A DNA stretch of 64,000 nt, taken from Lithospermum erythrorhizon (lineage: Eukaryota > Streptophyta > Magnoliopsida > Boraginales > Boraginaceae). Positions 50,603 through 62,243 of the stretch are shown here, piece by piece. Each line of letters begins with the position of its first letter. Position 1 is the first letter of the stretch. The stretch is taken from contig JADFUC010001146.1 in NCBI GenBank assembly GCA_019722365.1, positions 868,001-932,000 on the forward strand, written 5' to 3'. The notes below the pieces were generated by a model that worked only from the letters and a program-made list of their open reading frames with translations, made no database searches and was not told the origin of the DNA. A program made the position numbers and the translations under genes.

Positions 50603-50774
50603 ATATATTTTATGAAAAATATATCAATAAAAAAATAAAAAATAAATTTTTTCATTGTTATATTTTTTAAATCCAAATATTATAAAAACGTAAAAAAAAA
50701 AATATCTATGGTCAGTTCGGCTACGAAAAAAGTTTAAAAAGTTAAAAATGGATAATCTTTAGGAGCGGAGGAGT
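50603..50774. repeat. Second, partial MITE-like copy
   Basis: It directly follows the previous element and ends with AATGGATAATCTTTAGGAGC followed by GGAGGAGTA, the usual right end. The left end is missing. It shares internal phrases with the preceding element and with 19255-19620, suggesting a nested or tandem insertion. Confidence 0.45.
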
Positions 50775-51794
50775 ATATTATTGGGTGCTCTCTTTATTAT
50801 TTGTTTCTTTTGGATCAAATATCGAGTTCTTCGTTTTATAATCAAGCAAGTTCGAATCAAATATGTGACTGTTATCAAATCAAGTTAGTCGTCTCTCAAT
50901 AAGTTTCATGTAGAGGCATATAATTAGTTAATGTTAAAGTCATAATCCAGTTACATGCTAAGCTAGTTGCCCGCTCCCACTCAATCAAATACACAATCTA
51001 GCTCATTTTAGACTTTGACAATTAATGTTGATATCTCATCCGACGACTATGCATTGTGCTCAACTTGTTAATTATCCTAGTGAATTCATCAAATAATATA
51101 ATGCATAATACTTCGTGAGATAATAAACTATGGAATATACTGTATGGTTTGTGTCCCAATTATTTTATACTTTCCTTATTTGTCAAATGATTTCTTCAAA
51201 CATATATAGAAATAATTAATAAACCTCTAGAGTAACATCAAGCCCAATATTTTAGTAGTAATTTCAATTTATTTTGCTGGTAGTATTCAGTTTTCGAGTT
51301 TAAAAGTTGACCACTAAATTTTATTCATATTTTGCGAATATAAAATTAGCATCAATAAATTTTGTTTTAAAAATATTTTCATAATATTATTATTAAAGCT
51401 TTTCATAATATAAATATATGCAAAATATTTTATGAAAATAATTTCATATTTAAAATTGAAAACGTCAATTGAAATAAACTTTGATAGATAGGTACATAAT
51501 TAGATAGCGTCTGTCCTATCAATTCTTTAAAACAATTTCCCTGCAACTTCCTGTTGGTTTCTTCAAGTGAATACCATCCACACGGGTTGTAAGTTAGAAT
51601 ATTTTCCACGACTAAGTTTCTAGAATCCGTACAAGAGAGGACAATCTCCATTTGGTCTTATATATATGCTCATGATTATTATGTATATATGTACCAGCAT
51701 TTGCATTTAGTTAAATAGTTGAGTAGAAGAATTTAAAGCATAGATATAAGTTATAGTATTCTCAAATACTTCAAATTCTTGTTGATCAATCATC

Positions 51795-52288
51795 ATGGCA
51801 CCACTTAATACAAATTATTTGGAAAGAATTTCAGAAACTTGACAGGAATAATTGATGGGTTTGTGAGCTTGGAAGAGCTAATGTGGTTTCTTGAAAGACT
51901 TGGTTTCCATACTAGTCAAGATGAGCTCAAATTGTTGGTGGGCAAACCAACCCTTGATTACATTGAATTTCACTTCTTTTATGATATTCTAATAAAAAGG
52001 GAGAAAAACTCTTCTTCTCCCTCTTCCTCTTCTTCATCTTCTTCTTTTTCGAACGACGATATTGGTATGGAGAAAGATCTTGAGGAAGCTTTCAGGGTGT
52101 TTGATTTGAATGGTGATGGCTTCATATCTAGTGAGGAGCTTCAAAGTGCATTGTTGAGGTTGGGACTTTGGGATGAACAATCTACAAGGGGTCTTGATTG
52201 CAAGTGTATGATCAGCTTGTATGATACAAACTCAGATGGAATGCTTGATTTTCAGGAGTTCAGGAACATGATGTTGCTTACTAGCTAG
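51795..52288 (+). CDS. CML44: Calmodulin-like protein CML44-type, N-terminal frame broken
   Basis: An intronless EF-hand calcium sensor. The ATG at 51795 gives MAPLNTNYLERISET and then TGA (51840-51842). The homologous frame continues in another register with SLEELMWFLERLGF, so the first EF-hand loop (expected DRN.DGFVS) is destroyed by small indels in short A and T runs. Two canonical loops remain intact downstream: DLNGDGFISSEE and DTNSDGMLDFQE. A polyserine linker (about 14 Ser after KREKN) separates the lobes. Translation could restart at ATG 51881, giving 135 aa with two working EF-hands. Synteny and the C-terminus (EFRNMML) favour CML44; CML43 is the nearest alternative. A sequence-consensus error is possible. 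Confidence 0.75.
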
Positions 52289-53102
52289 AAGCTAAATGTA
52301 GAATGTTCATTCTCTTTGGTGTTTCATTATGAACCCTTTTGAACAATCTTATGGTTCTTTATTAGCTGCTAGTATTTTCATTGCTTAGAGTGCGGCTATT
52401 AGTAAATTATGGTGATGATTGTGAAGGTAAAATGTTCATTATATTCTCTTTGGTGTTCAATAACTTTGCAATCAAGTCAGGTTGTCCTTGTACTACTGCA
52501 ACTTATTGGTCGTAATACTTGAATTAATAAGCTTCGTCGGATTGTCACTGTGCCTATAATAAATTTCCGGATTCTTTCCCGATCGACTAACTGCAATCGG
52601 TCATATTGCCCTCTTAATCATAATTTTAGTTAAAAATAAAAATGACATTGTACAAATATTAAATTGACCCAATTACTTTTCTGTATTTGAAAATTGATCC
52701 ACAAGTCTAATATATGTACAATTCCGATTTTACCTTTCATAAAAAATGGATTGACGTCATTTTTAACACAAAACTGAACGAAATCCCTAAAATGACCAGT
52801 TCGGGTAGTTCAGGGGGGACAAACCATAGGTTTTAAAAGTTTAAATGGCCCGATCGGTTTAAAAGTTTAAGAGCGAGGAAGAAATTAAGCCATTGAAAAA
52901 CAAAAAATAATGGAATGTTAACTTAGTCGAAATAGTATAATTTGGTCATTATACTCGTAGTTGTTATCGAGTCGGTTGGTCCGTGAAAAATTAGAATCCT
53001 ATTAAGAGATTGTTCAATTAAGATTTTTAAAGGTCTTGTTTTTGCAATTTTTAAATTATTATAACAGCTTCTTTAACTATTTTTAAGTTTTTATGGGTCA
53101 AT
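52289..53102. other. Intergenic region after the CML gene
   Basis: 3' flank of the CML44-like gene and AT-rich sequence; nothing else is recognised. Confidence 0.5.
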
Positions 53103-53463
53103 TTACAAAAGTATATCCAAGGCTCTTAGCCTAGTAGTATCAAACTTTAGCTTATTTATAAGATCGGAGTTCAATCTTGTGAGGGGTATTTAAAACATCT
53201 TTTCCTCTGTGTCGGACTTCTGCTCTTCGGCACCCACTATGGGATTTCCGTGTCTTTGGCGATTAGGAGGTTACATCAGCTGCGATGGATTGGATTAATA
53301 TCCAGTATACGAAGTGCATTATGCAGCAGTCAAGTCAGAGAAGACGGAGTTGTTTCTTTGGAGCTTAGACTCCCCTTGTTTCGTTTAGAATTTAATTTCT
53401 GTATGTTATCGATTGTATGTTTCACTTCTATCGTTTGAGTAAAAAAAAATTACAAAAGTATAT
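53103..53463 (+). mobile_element. tRNA-derived SINE with perfect 14-bp target-site duplication
   Basis: TTACAAAAGTATAT occurs at 53103-53116 and again at 53450-53463, exactly flanking an insert that ends in a run of nine A. The insert head has a pol III box A-like sequence (TAGCCTAGTAGT, 53127-53138) and, about 30 bases on, a box B-like GGAGTTCAATC (53167-53177). Head, A-tail and flanking duplication together define a full-length SINE of about 333 bases, longer than most plant SINEs. An open frame inside (53250-53438) is incidental. Confidence 0.85.
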
Positions 53464-55348
53464 ACTCCGTGTATATTATAATAATTCTTATGTTATTATA
53501 TTATAAACTTTGTGTATATTATAATAATTTTTGTGCGTATAAGCTTTAACATTTGTGAATGCGGTTATATGATATCTTTGATGGTATATATCAATGTGAG
53601 CACGGGCGGAGCACCCATATGGCTAAGGGTGGCCATGGCCCCCTCTAATATTTTAAAAATTGATACTTTCTTAAAAAATATTTGATAATATGATGAATTT
53701 TTATGTTTTGGTCCACCTTAAATTTAAATAAAATATGACACTTCCTACTTAAAATATCAAAAATATTAATTTATACTTATATAAAATTATAAATTAATAT
53801 ATTTAATTTTAATAGCAATGATTTTTTGCCTCCCTACCAAGTGATAATCATGGCTCCATGAGTGTCATTTTACTATCAATATTTTATCTTGTATGTTAAA
53901 AGAATAAATTCTATTAAGATTCTTACTAGTACCATAACTGGGACTTTGACAATACCGATATCGGACATATTTAAATTAAGATCGATCCTACCTCAGACTC
54001 GTTATGGAATCAAATCACAAAAGAGAATGTAGTCGACTAGAAATAGGGACAAGGAGATTCATACTCTGCTCGAGACATATTGAAAATTCAAATACTTGAA
54101 TCGATCCACTACTCGATTTAATTTTAAACATATATAAATTATTTTATAAAATTACATTCCGTAACTTTTTATTTAAAATAATAAAATCGATGAACAGATC
54201 AATCACCCAATCCGGCCGACTACAATTAAAAGTGAAATGACCATTTTGTTCATAAATAGAACTTTCTCAACGAATACACTTAAAAGTAAGGAGTAAAATA
54301 ATAATTTCACTCTTAACGTTTTGAGCTGTTATAGCATTGGGTGTGTTGCCTATTTTGAAGGAAAAAACACACTAGGAGTTTGAATTTCACCACACTAACC
54401 CTCGTATACTCACTACTCATTTTTTGCCTCCCAAATGCAAAGGATTATTTGCAACCAATTTGATTGAATTATTGGGTACATAAATTGCTATTTCTGCATT
54501 TGTTTTTTCTTTCCAGAATTAGTTGAACAATTTGAATGTTTAATTTTAATTGACACATTTTGACTTATAGTAGTTAATTAAGAAATTAGTCAAAGTTAAA
54601 AATGTTAAGTATTAAATACAGAGATTCCATATATTTGAAATTTGTTATGTTTGAGTGAACTATTAAGTGCCAAAATATAGTTATCTAAATACTCCCTCCA
54701 TCCCACTAATGTTGTCTCGTTTTGAATTTTAATAGTTGACTTTTTAAATTCCGCACTCGATTATTTATATATGGAGTGTAATATTTGGTGAAAACTGTAT
54801 AAAGTGCTAAAATGTACACATTATAATTTTGATTCAAATTAAAGTTTTGTGTGTCGATTATGGCGACGAGTTTGTTAATTTTTACTATCTTGATTAAGGG
54901 AGCATAAGATAAAGTAATTGGGTATTGAAAAGATTCAATTTTTATCAAGACCATGTTATAGAACTGGTCAAGCAGTTTAAATGATGTTCATTTTGATAAA
55001 AACCAATGTATTATGTATATTTATTGAACTGAAATACTGTTATTAAGAAAAAGTGGTTGAATTGTGATTGTTACTGACTATTTGTGTGTGAAATTGTGAA
55101 TGTGAATATTTTGATTTTTTTTTTATGTGAATGTAAAGATGCTAAAAATGTACTCTTACTGATTATAATAAATACTATATGTGTCGTTTTTTAATTTAAT
55201 ATTTCTGTGAAATGGGAAGTTCATGTCTCTACTTACTAAACGAGCTTTCTTTTTATGAATTGACTCGGGCAGATTTGGTGTATCGGATCGTACATTCTGG
55301 CCGTTAGCTAGTTGGTAGTCAGTTGTAGTTCTCTTGCACAAGATAAAG
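53464..55348. other. Intergenic region before the PHD gene
   Basis: AT-rich with no gene recognised. A MITE-like left end (TACTCCCTCCATCCCACTAA) is at about 54691. The last 200 bases should hold the PHD gene promoter and leader. Confidence 0.5.
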
Positions 55349-58300
55349 ATGGTTGGTGAAGTAAGATTGAACAATACTGAAGGCGGTGTGAGTAATGGGA
55401 ATATGTCGGTTGATTTAGAGGGTAAGGAAATATGTTCGAATGGGTTCGTGACTGCTAGCAAAAATGGCACTATAGGTGATGTTTACTCAGCTGGGTCTTC
55501 AGGAAACATATTGAGAACATATAAGAGGAGGAGGCGCACCAAAACTATGGAGGACGAAAAGTTAACCGTGGCTTCTTCCGGCCATGTAAATGATCAGGTC
55601 AGCTGCGTGTATAGAAATAATGCGAAGTCTGATATGCCTCTAATCCCTTTATCTAGTCTGTATGGGTCTTGTTTCTCTTTTTCTGTATATTCGTTGTACA
55701 AGTTGCTTATCTGCCTTGGCTAGATACGACAATTGTTTGCTAGTTACTGGTTTGTTTTACCTTTAACATGAATCTGGTCTGCGAAGCTGATTTCAGTAAT
55801 CTGCTTATCTGCCTCTAGATATGAAAATTATTTGATAGTTACTTATTTTAATTATATTTCTTGTTTTTTCTCTGTTTTTTTCACTTTGCTTCTGTTCTTG
55901 TGCTTACACTGGTTTCGTATTCTCGTATTGTCTTTCCTTTATTGGCAGTCAGCAAAGGAGCAATGTTACAAGAACTTGAGTGGAAGTTCATACATGCAAT
56001 CTCGTTTGAGCCAGATGGGCCTGCATGCCTGTGTAAATGATGCAAAAGGTTGTTCAACCTACTGGAGAAATGTTGTATTGGAGCAGATGTCTCAAACGTT
56101 AGAATGTGAAGGTGGCTTGCGAGGGTGCATCCAAGAGGCTGTTGCTTATGACCTACAAAGCTGCAGGACAGCTGCAGTTAAGGTATACGATTTCATCTGC
56201 TCAAGAGATTTCAGATCTGTAGTGTCATATGACCACTTCTATTTTATGTCTACGCATTATTAATGTGTGTATATTTCCTTCCTGAATGGCAGGGACCTGT
56301 TCATTCTTGTGAAAAGGAGAGCAAGTACACTTCACAAACAGGTCCGACTCTCAACAACCTCCATAATGAAGTCTGTCGCAATGAAGGCATAGGGTCTAAC
56401 AGACCAATGCAGGAACCAAAATCTTACACTGGCAAAGAACTATGTCAACACACCTTCTATGAAGTTATTAGATCAGAGAAGTTTGCTCAGCTATGCCATT
56501 TACTCCTTAAAAGTTTCCCAGGAATAATTTCTGAAAGAGTTCTGGATGTTAGTTCCATTGACTCTAAGATGGAGGCGGGAGCATATGAAAATTCACCAAA
56601 TCTTTTCCATGCTGACATCCAACAGGTGGGTATCTTCTGTTATGGATTTTGTAATTGTTGTGTCTTGATTAAATGATGTTGTCAGTGGGCATTCCCTTCC
56701 ATTAGAAAATTTATCGACAAGGAATTTTACTTGTTGATATCTGAATTCTATTTTTTTTTTAACCGTATGCAATTCACTTTGGTACGTTTGGCACCTGTAT
56801 GGACACATGTTTCTTATTCTGTATACTCCTCCATCCAAATTTTACTTGGAGGTTCTTTTCCCAACAAATAGTCAACCCACATATTTGAACTTTGAAGCGA
56901 TAACTAATGCGTTTAACTTCGTGGTTTTATCAAAAGAGAATATAATCGAACACTGGACTCTTATATGTTAAAATGCTAAACATAAATGAAAAAATATTTT
57001 AATAAGATCTAATTTATGGTCAAAGTTGAGTAATTTTAATTGTTAAGTCAAACCTCCCACTTTATCTATTTAGATATAATATGCTTAAGAATGCCATAGC
57101 ACCTGCATAGTTTCACTTTGGACTCGTGTTTATCTATTTTGAGATTGAAAATGATGCATTACTTAATTCTGAGGAAGTTGTTTGTTTCGTGTTACTAATT
57201 TGCACCTGGCTGCCTCTTCTTAAAGGTCTGGACAAAGATTGAACAAATTGGCACTGATATGGTTGCTTTAGCAAAGAGCCTCTCAGTTATATCAAGAGTA
57301 TCTTTTTGTGAACAGGTATGTGCAGATTCACTATGCTTTCTTACTTTCTGGTCTTTTCTTCTTTATGTGCATGTGTGAATTTAATCTGCTTCTTCAGGCA
57401 GGGAGTGTATCACTTTGCAGTACTGAAGTTGGGAAACCTGATGTAAGCTCCCTCCCTCTTCCTTGAAAGCACAACGCATAATATGGAAATTCAGGAGAAG
57501 TAATGGACAATCATTAATTTATGTATTAAGTAGATTGGTGACAAACCAATACTTATCATATGAAGTTAATTAGAAAGGATTGTCAATCCTAGAATCAATT
57601 AAGGACACATACAGTGCAATACACAACATAGAGAATAAAAACAAATAGAATGCAGACTTTTGAATGTTGTGCTCCTAATTAATGTCAATATTTTCATCAC
57701 CAAGCCAAACTTTTAGTACTTTTAAGCTCTATTAGCTGTTACTGCTTAATATTTGCATGCTTTCTTATTGTGTTTTTATACAGGAATCAGACATGAATGG
57801 TAAAGAAGACTGTATTCAGTTTTGTGATGTGTATAAGGCCTGCACTTGCAAGAATTGTGGGGAAACAGCCGATGTAAGAAATTGTCTAGTGTGCGACTCA
57901 TGTGAAGAGGTGTATCATATTGCTTGCATTGAACCTGCCATTGAAGAAATTCCACCAGGGAGTTGGTATTGTGCCAGTTGCACTGCCAATGGGATGGGGT
58001 CACCACATGATGATTGTGTAGTTTGTGAAAGAATGAATGCGCCCATATCATTGAATCGGGAGGGAGCTTATCGGGAATTGGAAAATGATGAGGATATGGT
58101 AACGGAATTGGAGGAGAGTTCAAATGGCTTGTTGGTTGGTGAACTTCGGTTAAAAGGTGGAGAGAATTTCCCAATTTGTATCATCTGCAGATCTGCTGTT
58201 ATAGCTGGTGAAAAGCTTAAAATATGCCATCATGCTTTCTGCCTTCACAAATTCTACCATGTACAATGCTTGACAGGCAATCAACTTAAAACATATGGTC

Positions 58301-58488
58301 GAGAATGGTATTGCCCTTCTTGTCTGTGCAGATCTTGCCTCACTGATCACGACGATAATAAAATTGTGTTGTGTGATGGCTGTGATCATGCATACCACAT
58401 ATATTGCATGCAACCGCCCCTTATCTCTGTTCCTAAAGGAAAGTGGTTTTGTAGAATATGTGATGCAGATGTTATGCTTTATCTGTGA
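55349..58488 (+). CDS. PHD zinc-finger protein, C-terminus cut by a stop codon
   Basis: A probable nuclear chromatin reader with no closely studied relative that I recall; the Arabidopsis match by gene order would be At1g77250. Six exons join in phase (55349-55597, 55949-56182, 56293-56625, 57226-57315, 57398-57442, 57784-58488) to 551 aa. The N-terminus has a basic KRRRRTK patch. The C-terminal third carries three zinc modules: C4HC3 PHD (CKNCGETADVRNCLVCDSCE..WYCASC), a divergent C-rich module (CIICRSAV..YCPSC), and a second classical PHD (CRSCLTDHDDNKIVLCDGCD..WFCRIC). Eleven codons after the last PHD a TGA (58486-58488) ends the frame. The same frame then stays open to 58686 with family-like sequence, so the original protein was probably about 66 residues longer. 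Confidence 0.85.
56826..57068. repeat. MITE-like element in PHD gene intron 3
   Basis: It starts TACTCCTCCATCCAAATTTT with ACTTGGAGGTT and ends near TCAAACCTCCCACTTTATC. The inner GGAGGTT and AACCTCC blocks are inverted copies. No coding content. Confidence 0.4.
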
Positions 58489-58686
58489 GGCAAGATGTCA
58501 TATGGAAGGATGCATCATAAATTGAAGAAAACGGCTACACTGGGAAAGGGATTTCTAAATGGTGGAAGGTCAGAAGAAATAATTGATACTATAGATAAGA
58601 AACCTGGAGAAATTGACATGATTCTAACTGCTGTCAAAACTCTCAACAATGCGGATGACATAACTACGACATTATGGTTGAGTTGA
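58489..58686 (+). other. Detached C-terminal codons of the PHD protein
   Basis: Directly after the TGA at 58486-58488 the frame stays open for 65 codons to TGA 58684-58686. It contains MHHKLKKTATLGKGF and IDMILTAVKTLNNADD. The latter resembles the conserved 'D-L-L-AAKTL' tail I associate with this PHD family. A single CGA-to-TGA change would explain the interruption. Confidence 0.6.
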
Positions 58687-58743
58687 GAATTGAGATACAT
58701 ATTATTGTTTTTGTACTTGCAAACACCTCTGGTTCTCATGTTG

Positions 58744-59746
58744 TTTGTACTCGTATGTTGTTGTCTGCAGCATTCTTTCGTTGTCTAATCTGTGTCTAGC
58801 ATTCTTTCGTTGTCTAATCTGTGTCTAAAGTGTGACAACAAACTCCAATTTAGATTTGAAAAGGGATATACGAGTAATTTTTGTGGAAAAGGTGTTAGCA
58901 GCCTGTGAAACTTGGAAGCTAATTTCTTTGTAAGAAATAAAATACAATTGGAGAAGGAGAAGAAATGATTTATTAAACTAAGAGGTGACGTCATTAGAGG
59001 AATAAAAAATCTCCAACAGAAAATTGAAGATGTGAAAAAGACTAATAGTGACAATATCGCTATTACAAAAAATTACTGCTACGACTCGCATTTATTGAAA
59101 AAGAAGGTCGAAGAAAACCAGATCAAAATGAATAAATTGGAACATGATTTAAGAGTCAGGGACGAAGCCAAAGCTCACGGAAATTTTTTTATACATCTTA
59201 CAAATATTGGCAAGTTCATAAATGTTGTTAAAGTGGAAGTGGTCGGTAAATTTGATGATCCGGGGGAATGATGGATTGATTGTAGTAACAAGAAAAGGGG
59301 GCCCATGCATGAATTAACTCAAGAATTTGCCGATAATAAGCCACTGATGCCTAAATTGTCTCCCCGACTCACAAATCATGTTCCAATTTATTCATTTTGA
59401 TCTGGTTTTCTTCAACCTTCTTTTTCAACAAATGTGATTCGTAGCAGTAATTTTTTGTAATAGCGATATTATCACTATTAGTCTTTTTCACATCTTCAAT
59501 TTTTTGTTGGAGATTTTTTATTCCTCTAATGACATCACCTCTTAGTTTAATAAATCATTTCTTCTCCTTTTCCAATTGTATTTTATTTCTTATAAAGTGC
59601 TTCAAGTTTCTGAGCTGCTAACATTTTCACAAAATTAATCGTATATCCCTTTTTCTCAAGTCTGAATTCGGAGTCTGTTGTCAACAATTTCTAGACGCAG
59701 ATTAGACAACGAAAGGATGCCGCAGACAACTACATATGAGTACAAA
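58744..59746. repeat. Large imperfect inverted repeat (hairpin-forming, ~400-bp arms)
   Basis: The left arm 58744-59163 and right arm 59361-59746 are inverted copies with scattered mismatches, separated by about 197 bases. Matching landmarks include TTTGTACTCGTATG (left outer end) against CATATGAGTACAAA (right outer end), and AAATTGGAACATGATTT (left inner) against AAATCATGTTCCAATTT (right inner). The left arm has an extra 29-bp tandem unit (58769-58797, repeated at 58798-58826). The arm carries a Lys/Glu-rich coiled-coil-like frame (LKKKVEENQIKMNKLEHDLR). It could be a foldback or MULE-type element with a captured gene piece. A transcript through it would form a long hairpin. Confidence 0.88.
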
Positions 59747-62201
59747 ATTCGTTGATGTAAAATTATCCATGTAGGTATTCTATCCTAAAGTTATCTAAGA
59801 TACATTTCGTTGATAGAAAATTATCCAGTAATTTGTAAAATTCAATCTGTTGATTTAGATGTTGGCAAACAACATCATACAAGTAATATATATTGTATTT
59901 TGATTTAGCAGCTTCTTTTTTCTCCATAGTCAAAATATACCTGTCAACAAAAATAATCAAAATACTTCAGGGATAAATAAGTCATTTCATAATAATCATA
60001 ATACTTCAAATAATCAAAATAATAACATCTTAGGACAAAAAATTAATTAAAAACAAAAAAAAAAGGTGATTTAGGTAAACCATAAACCGTAATGGAGAAG
60101 AATCCTTAGTTCATATATAACAAGTCAATATCTAATATCACATATACTTGTTTTTCTTCGATAACGTAAACAAACTAGTTATTCATCTTAAATTGAATTG
60201 GATTCATAAATTAAGTATCGAAATAAGCTAGAAAGTTAAACATAAGCGAATTCGATTACATTACATATACCTGGCTCTAAACCTATCTAACAAAACTTTG
60301 GATGAATTAGAAATTCTTTTCTTTATCATTATTCCCGTAGAGACAAGCGGAATGAAAAAATGAATTAATCAAATTATTGCAGAGAAATTGAATTATTTGA
60401 TTGATCTAAGTTTAGGCAATTTTTTATTTAGACATATTAGCTTTTGTTCAATTCTTAACAAAAAAACTGAAACCAGAATTGTTTCGCTCTTTTTATTTAT
60501 ATTTAAGAACACCACATATAGTAAACATATACTACAAGAATTCTTATGCAAAATTCAAACTAAACAGGGGAAAGGACCTGAGGAAGTAAACAACGATCGA
60601 CCGGAGAAATGGGTTTATGCTATGTTTGGATCGGGGTGAATCAGGGAGAGGGTAAATATTTAAAATTAACCTAGGAGAAGAGAATCAGGGTGAATTAGGG
60701 AGAATAAATAAAATTGTTGTTTGGATACAATAATTTTGAAGGAGGGAGAATGAGGGTGAATGTATTAAAATGTTTGATATATGTTGTGCTCCTCCATTCT
60801 CCCTGGATTTGGGGGGAAGGATTATAGGGAGAATGAGGGAGGATGAGGGGTAATGCGATTTTCCTAGGATAATTAATCGGAATGTGTTAAAGCAAGAAAA
60901 ATTAATAAATTATCCGATTCCCCGTCCTCGCCAGAAACAAAGCAGAGGCCGAATTTAGAACTTTGGTTTTATGTAGGTTGAGTTTATATAGTAGGGAGTA
61001 GTGCGAGCAGCGTGCGAGGCAATCTTGAGTTACGGTCGGGTTTTCTCAACTGTCGAGCCGGGTAATTGCAAACACTTTTTAAATGAGTAAAAAAAAAAAT
61101 TCTCGAGTACCGCTCGATTAACCTTGGCAGTATCGAGGCCGGGTTTGAACTGGAGTAGCAGTAGTTACCGATCCTTTACTTGAAATTTGAACATTTTTTT
61201 TAATTAAGAAAGTAGTATTTTATTTATACAATATTTTAAGAAAGTAGTATTTTATTTATACAATATTTTAAGAACTATTTTGTATTTTTTTATTGAAGTC
61301 CAAGAAATTAGTATTTTATTTTATACAATATACTATAATATTTTATTTTATTTTTATTAGTCTTAGTAAATGATGCGGGTGCAAATAAGGCTATCAGTAA
61401 AAAAATTACTCGTGTATGCTCGGTTAAGCTTTGAGAGGGCTTTCGAGCCGGGTGCTGGCGAATGCAGAGTGCTCCGGTCCGTGCGCGGCTTTAGTAAGGA
61501 ATATTGTATTTATCACGGTATTTTTTGTTAATGGTTCATCTATTTGCACATTCTATGCGTGTTGTCTTTTCCGTTCAAATCATAAAACTCAATTCCATCC
61601 AATGGAATCGAATTTTAGTCGATTTGGTTAAAAACATAAGAGCATTACTATATTTAATTTAAAACAATTGTCAATTATGTTTTTCGGGACAAATGTTTAA
61701 CTTTAAATAATTTTAACCATTAAAAAATAAAAAAACGTACATTTTTGTATTGAAAATCAAATATGTCAAATATTTTGAATTGTAGGTTATAGATTATAAA
61801 GATGATCGTTTAAGATATGGGAATGAAAAAATAAATAAATAATAGAAGTGTAAAATGGTGCGAAATAATCTAACCTCCCCCACAAACTTGTCAAAAATTT
61901 AGGAAAAATTATTCCATGTTAGGAACCCAAAAAGTTTCACGATTTTTTAGAAAAATTAGGAAATTTTATTATGTTGGAGCACCATATAATAACACCCGAT
62001 CTAATACTTTTAACTAGAGGCACCCATCAGTTCGGTTCGGTCGGTTTGGCGTTTTGGAGGCAGGAGGCAGGCACGCTCGGTTCGGATTGAGATGGAACGA
62101 GCAGTTGATTCCGGTCGGTTCGATCGGTTCGGTTCGGTTCTCGGTTATTTTCGGTTCCGGTCGGTTCGGTTATTTTCGGTTCGGTTCTCGGTTATTTCCG
62201 G

Positions 62202-62243
<42 letters not shown>

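Larger units (their letters stand above)
48600..51794. other. Intergenic region between TCHQD and the CML44-like gene
   Basis: Both neighbouring genes point away, so their promoters lie at the two ends. The middle is AT-rich and contains two adjacent MITE-like elements (50351-50774). No gene is recognised. Confidence 0.5.

Noticed and set aside
53250..53438. 62-codon frame
   Set aside because: It lies entirely inside the SINE bounded by the target-site duplication.
59032..59271. 79-codon coiled-coil-like frame as an independent gene
   Set aside because: It sits in one arm of the inverted repeat and runs into the spacer; no start context or other exons, so treated as captured sequence.
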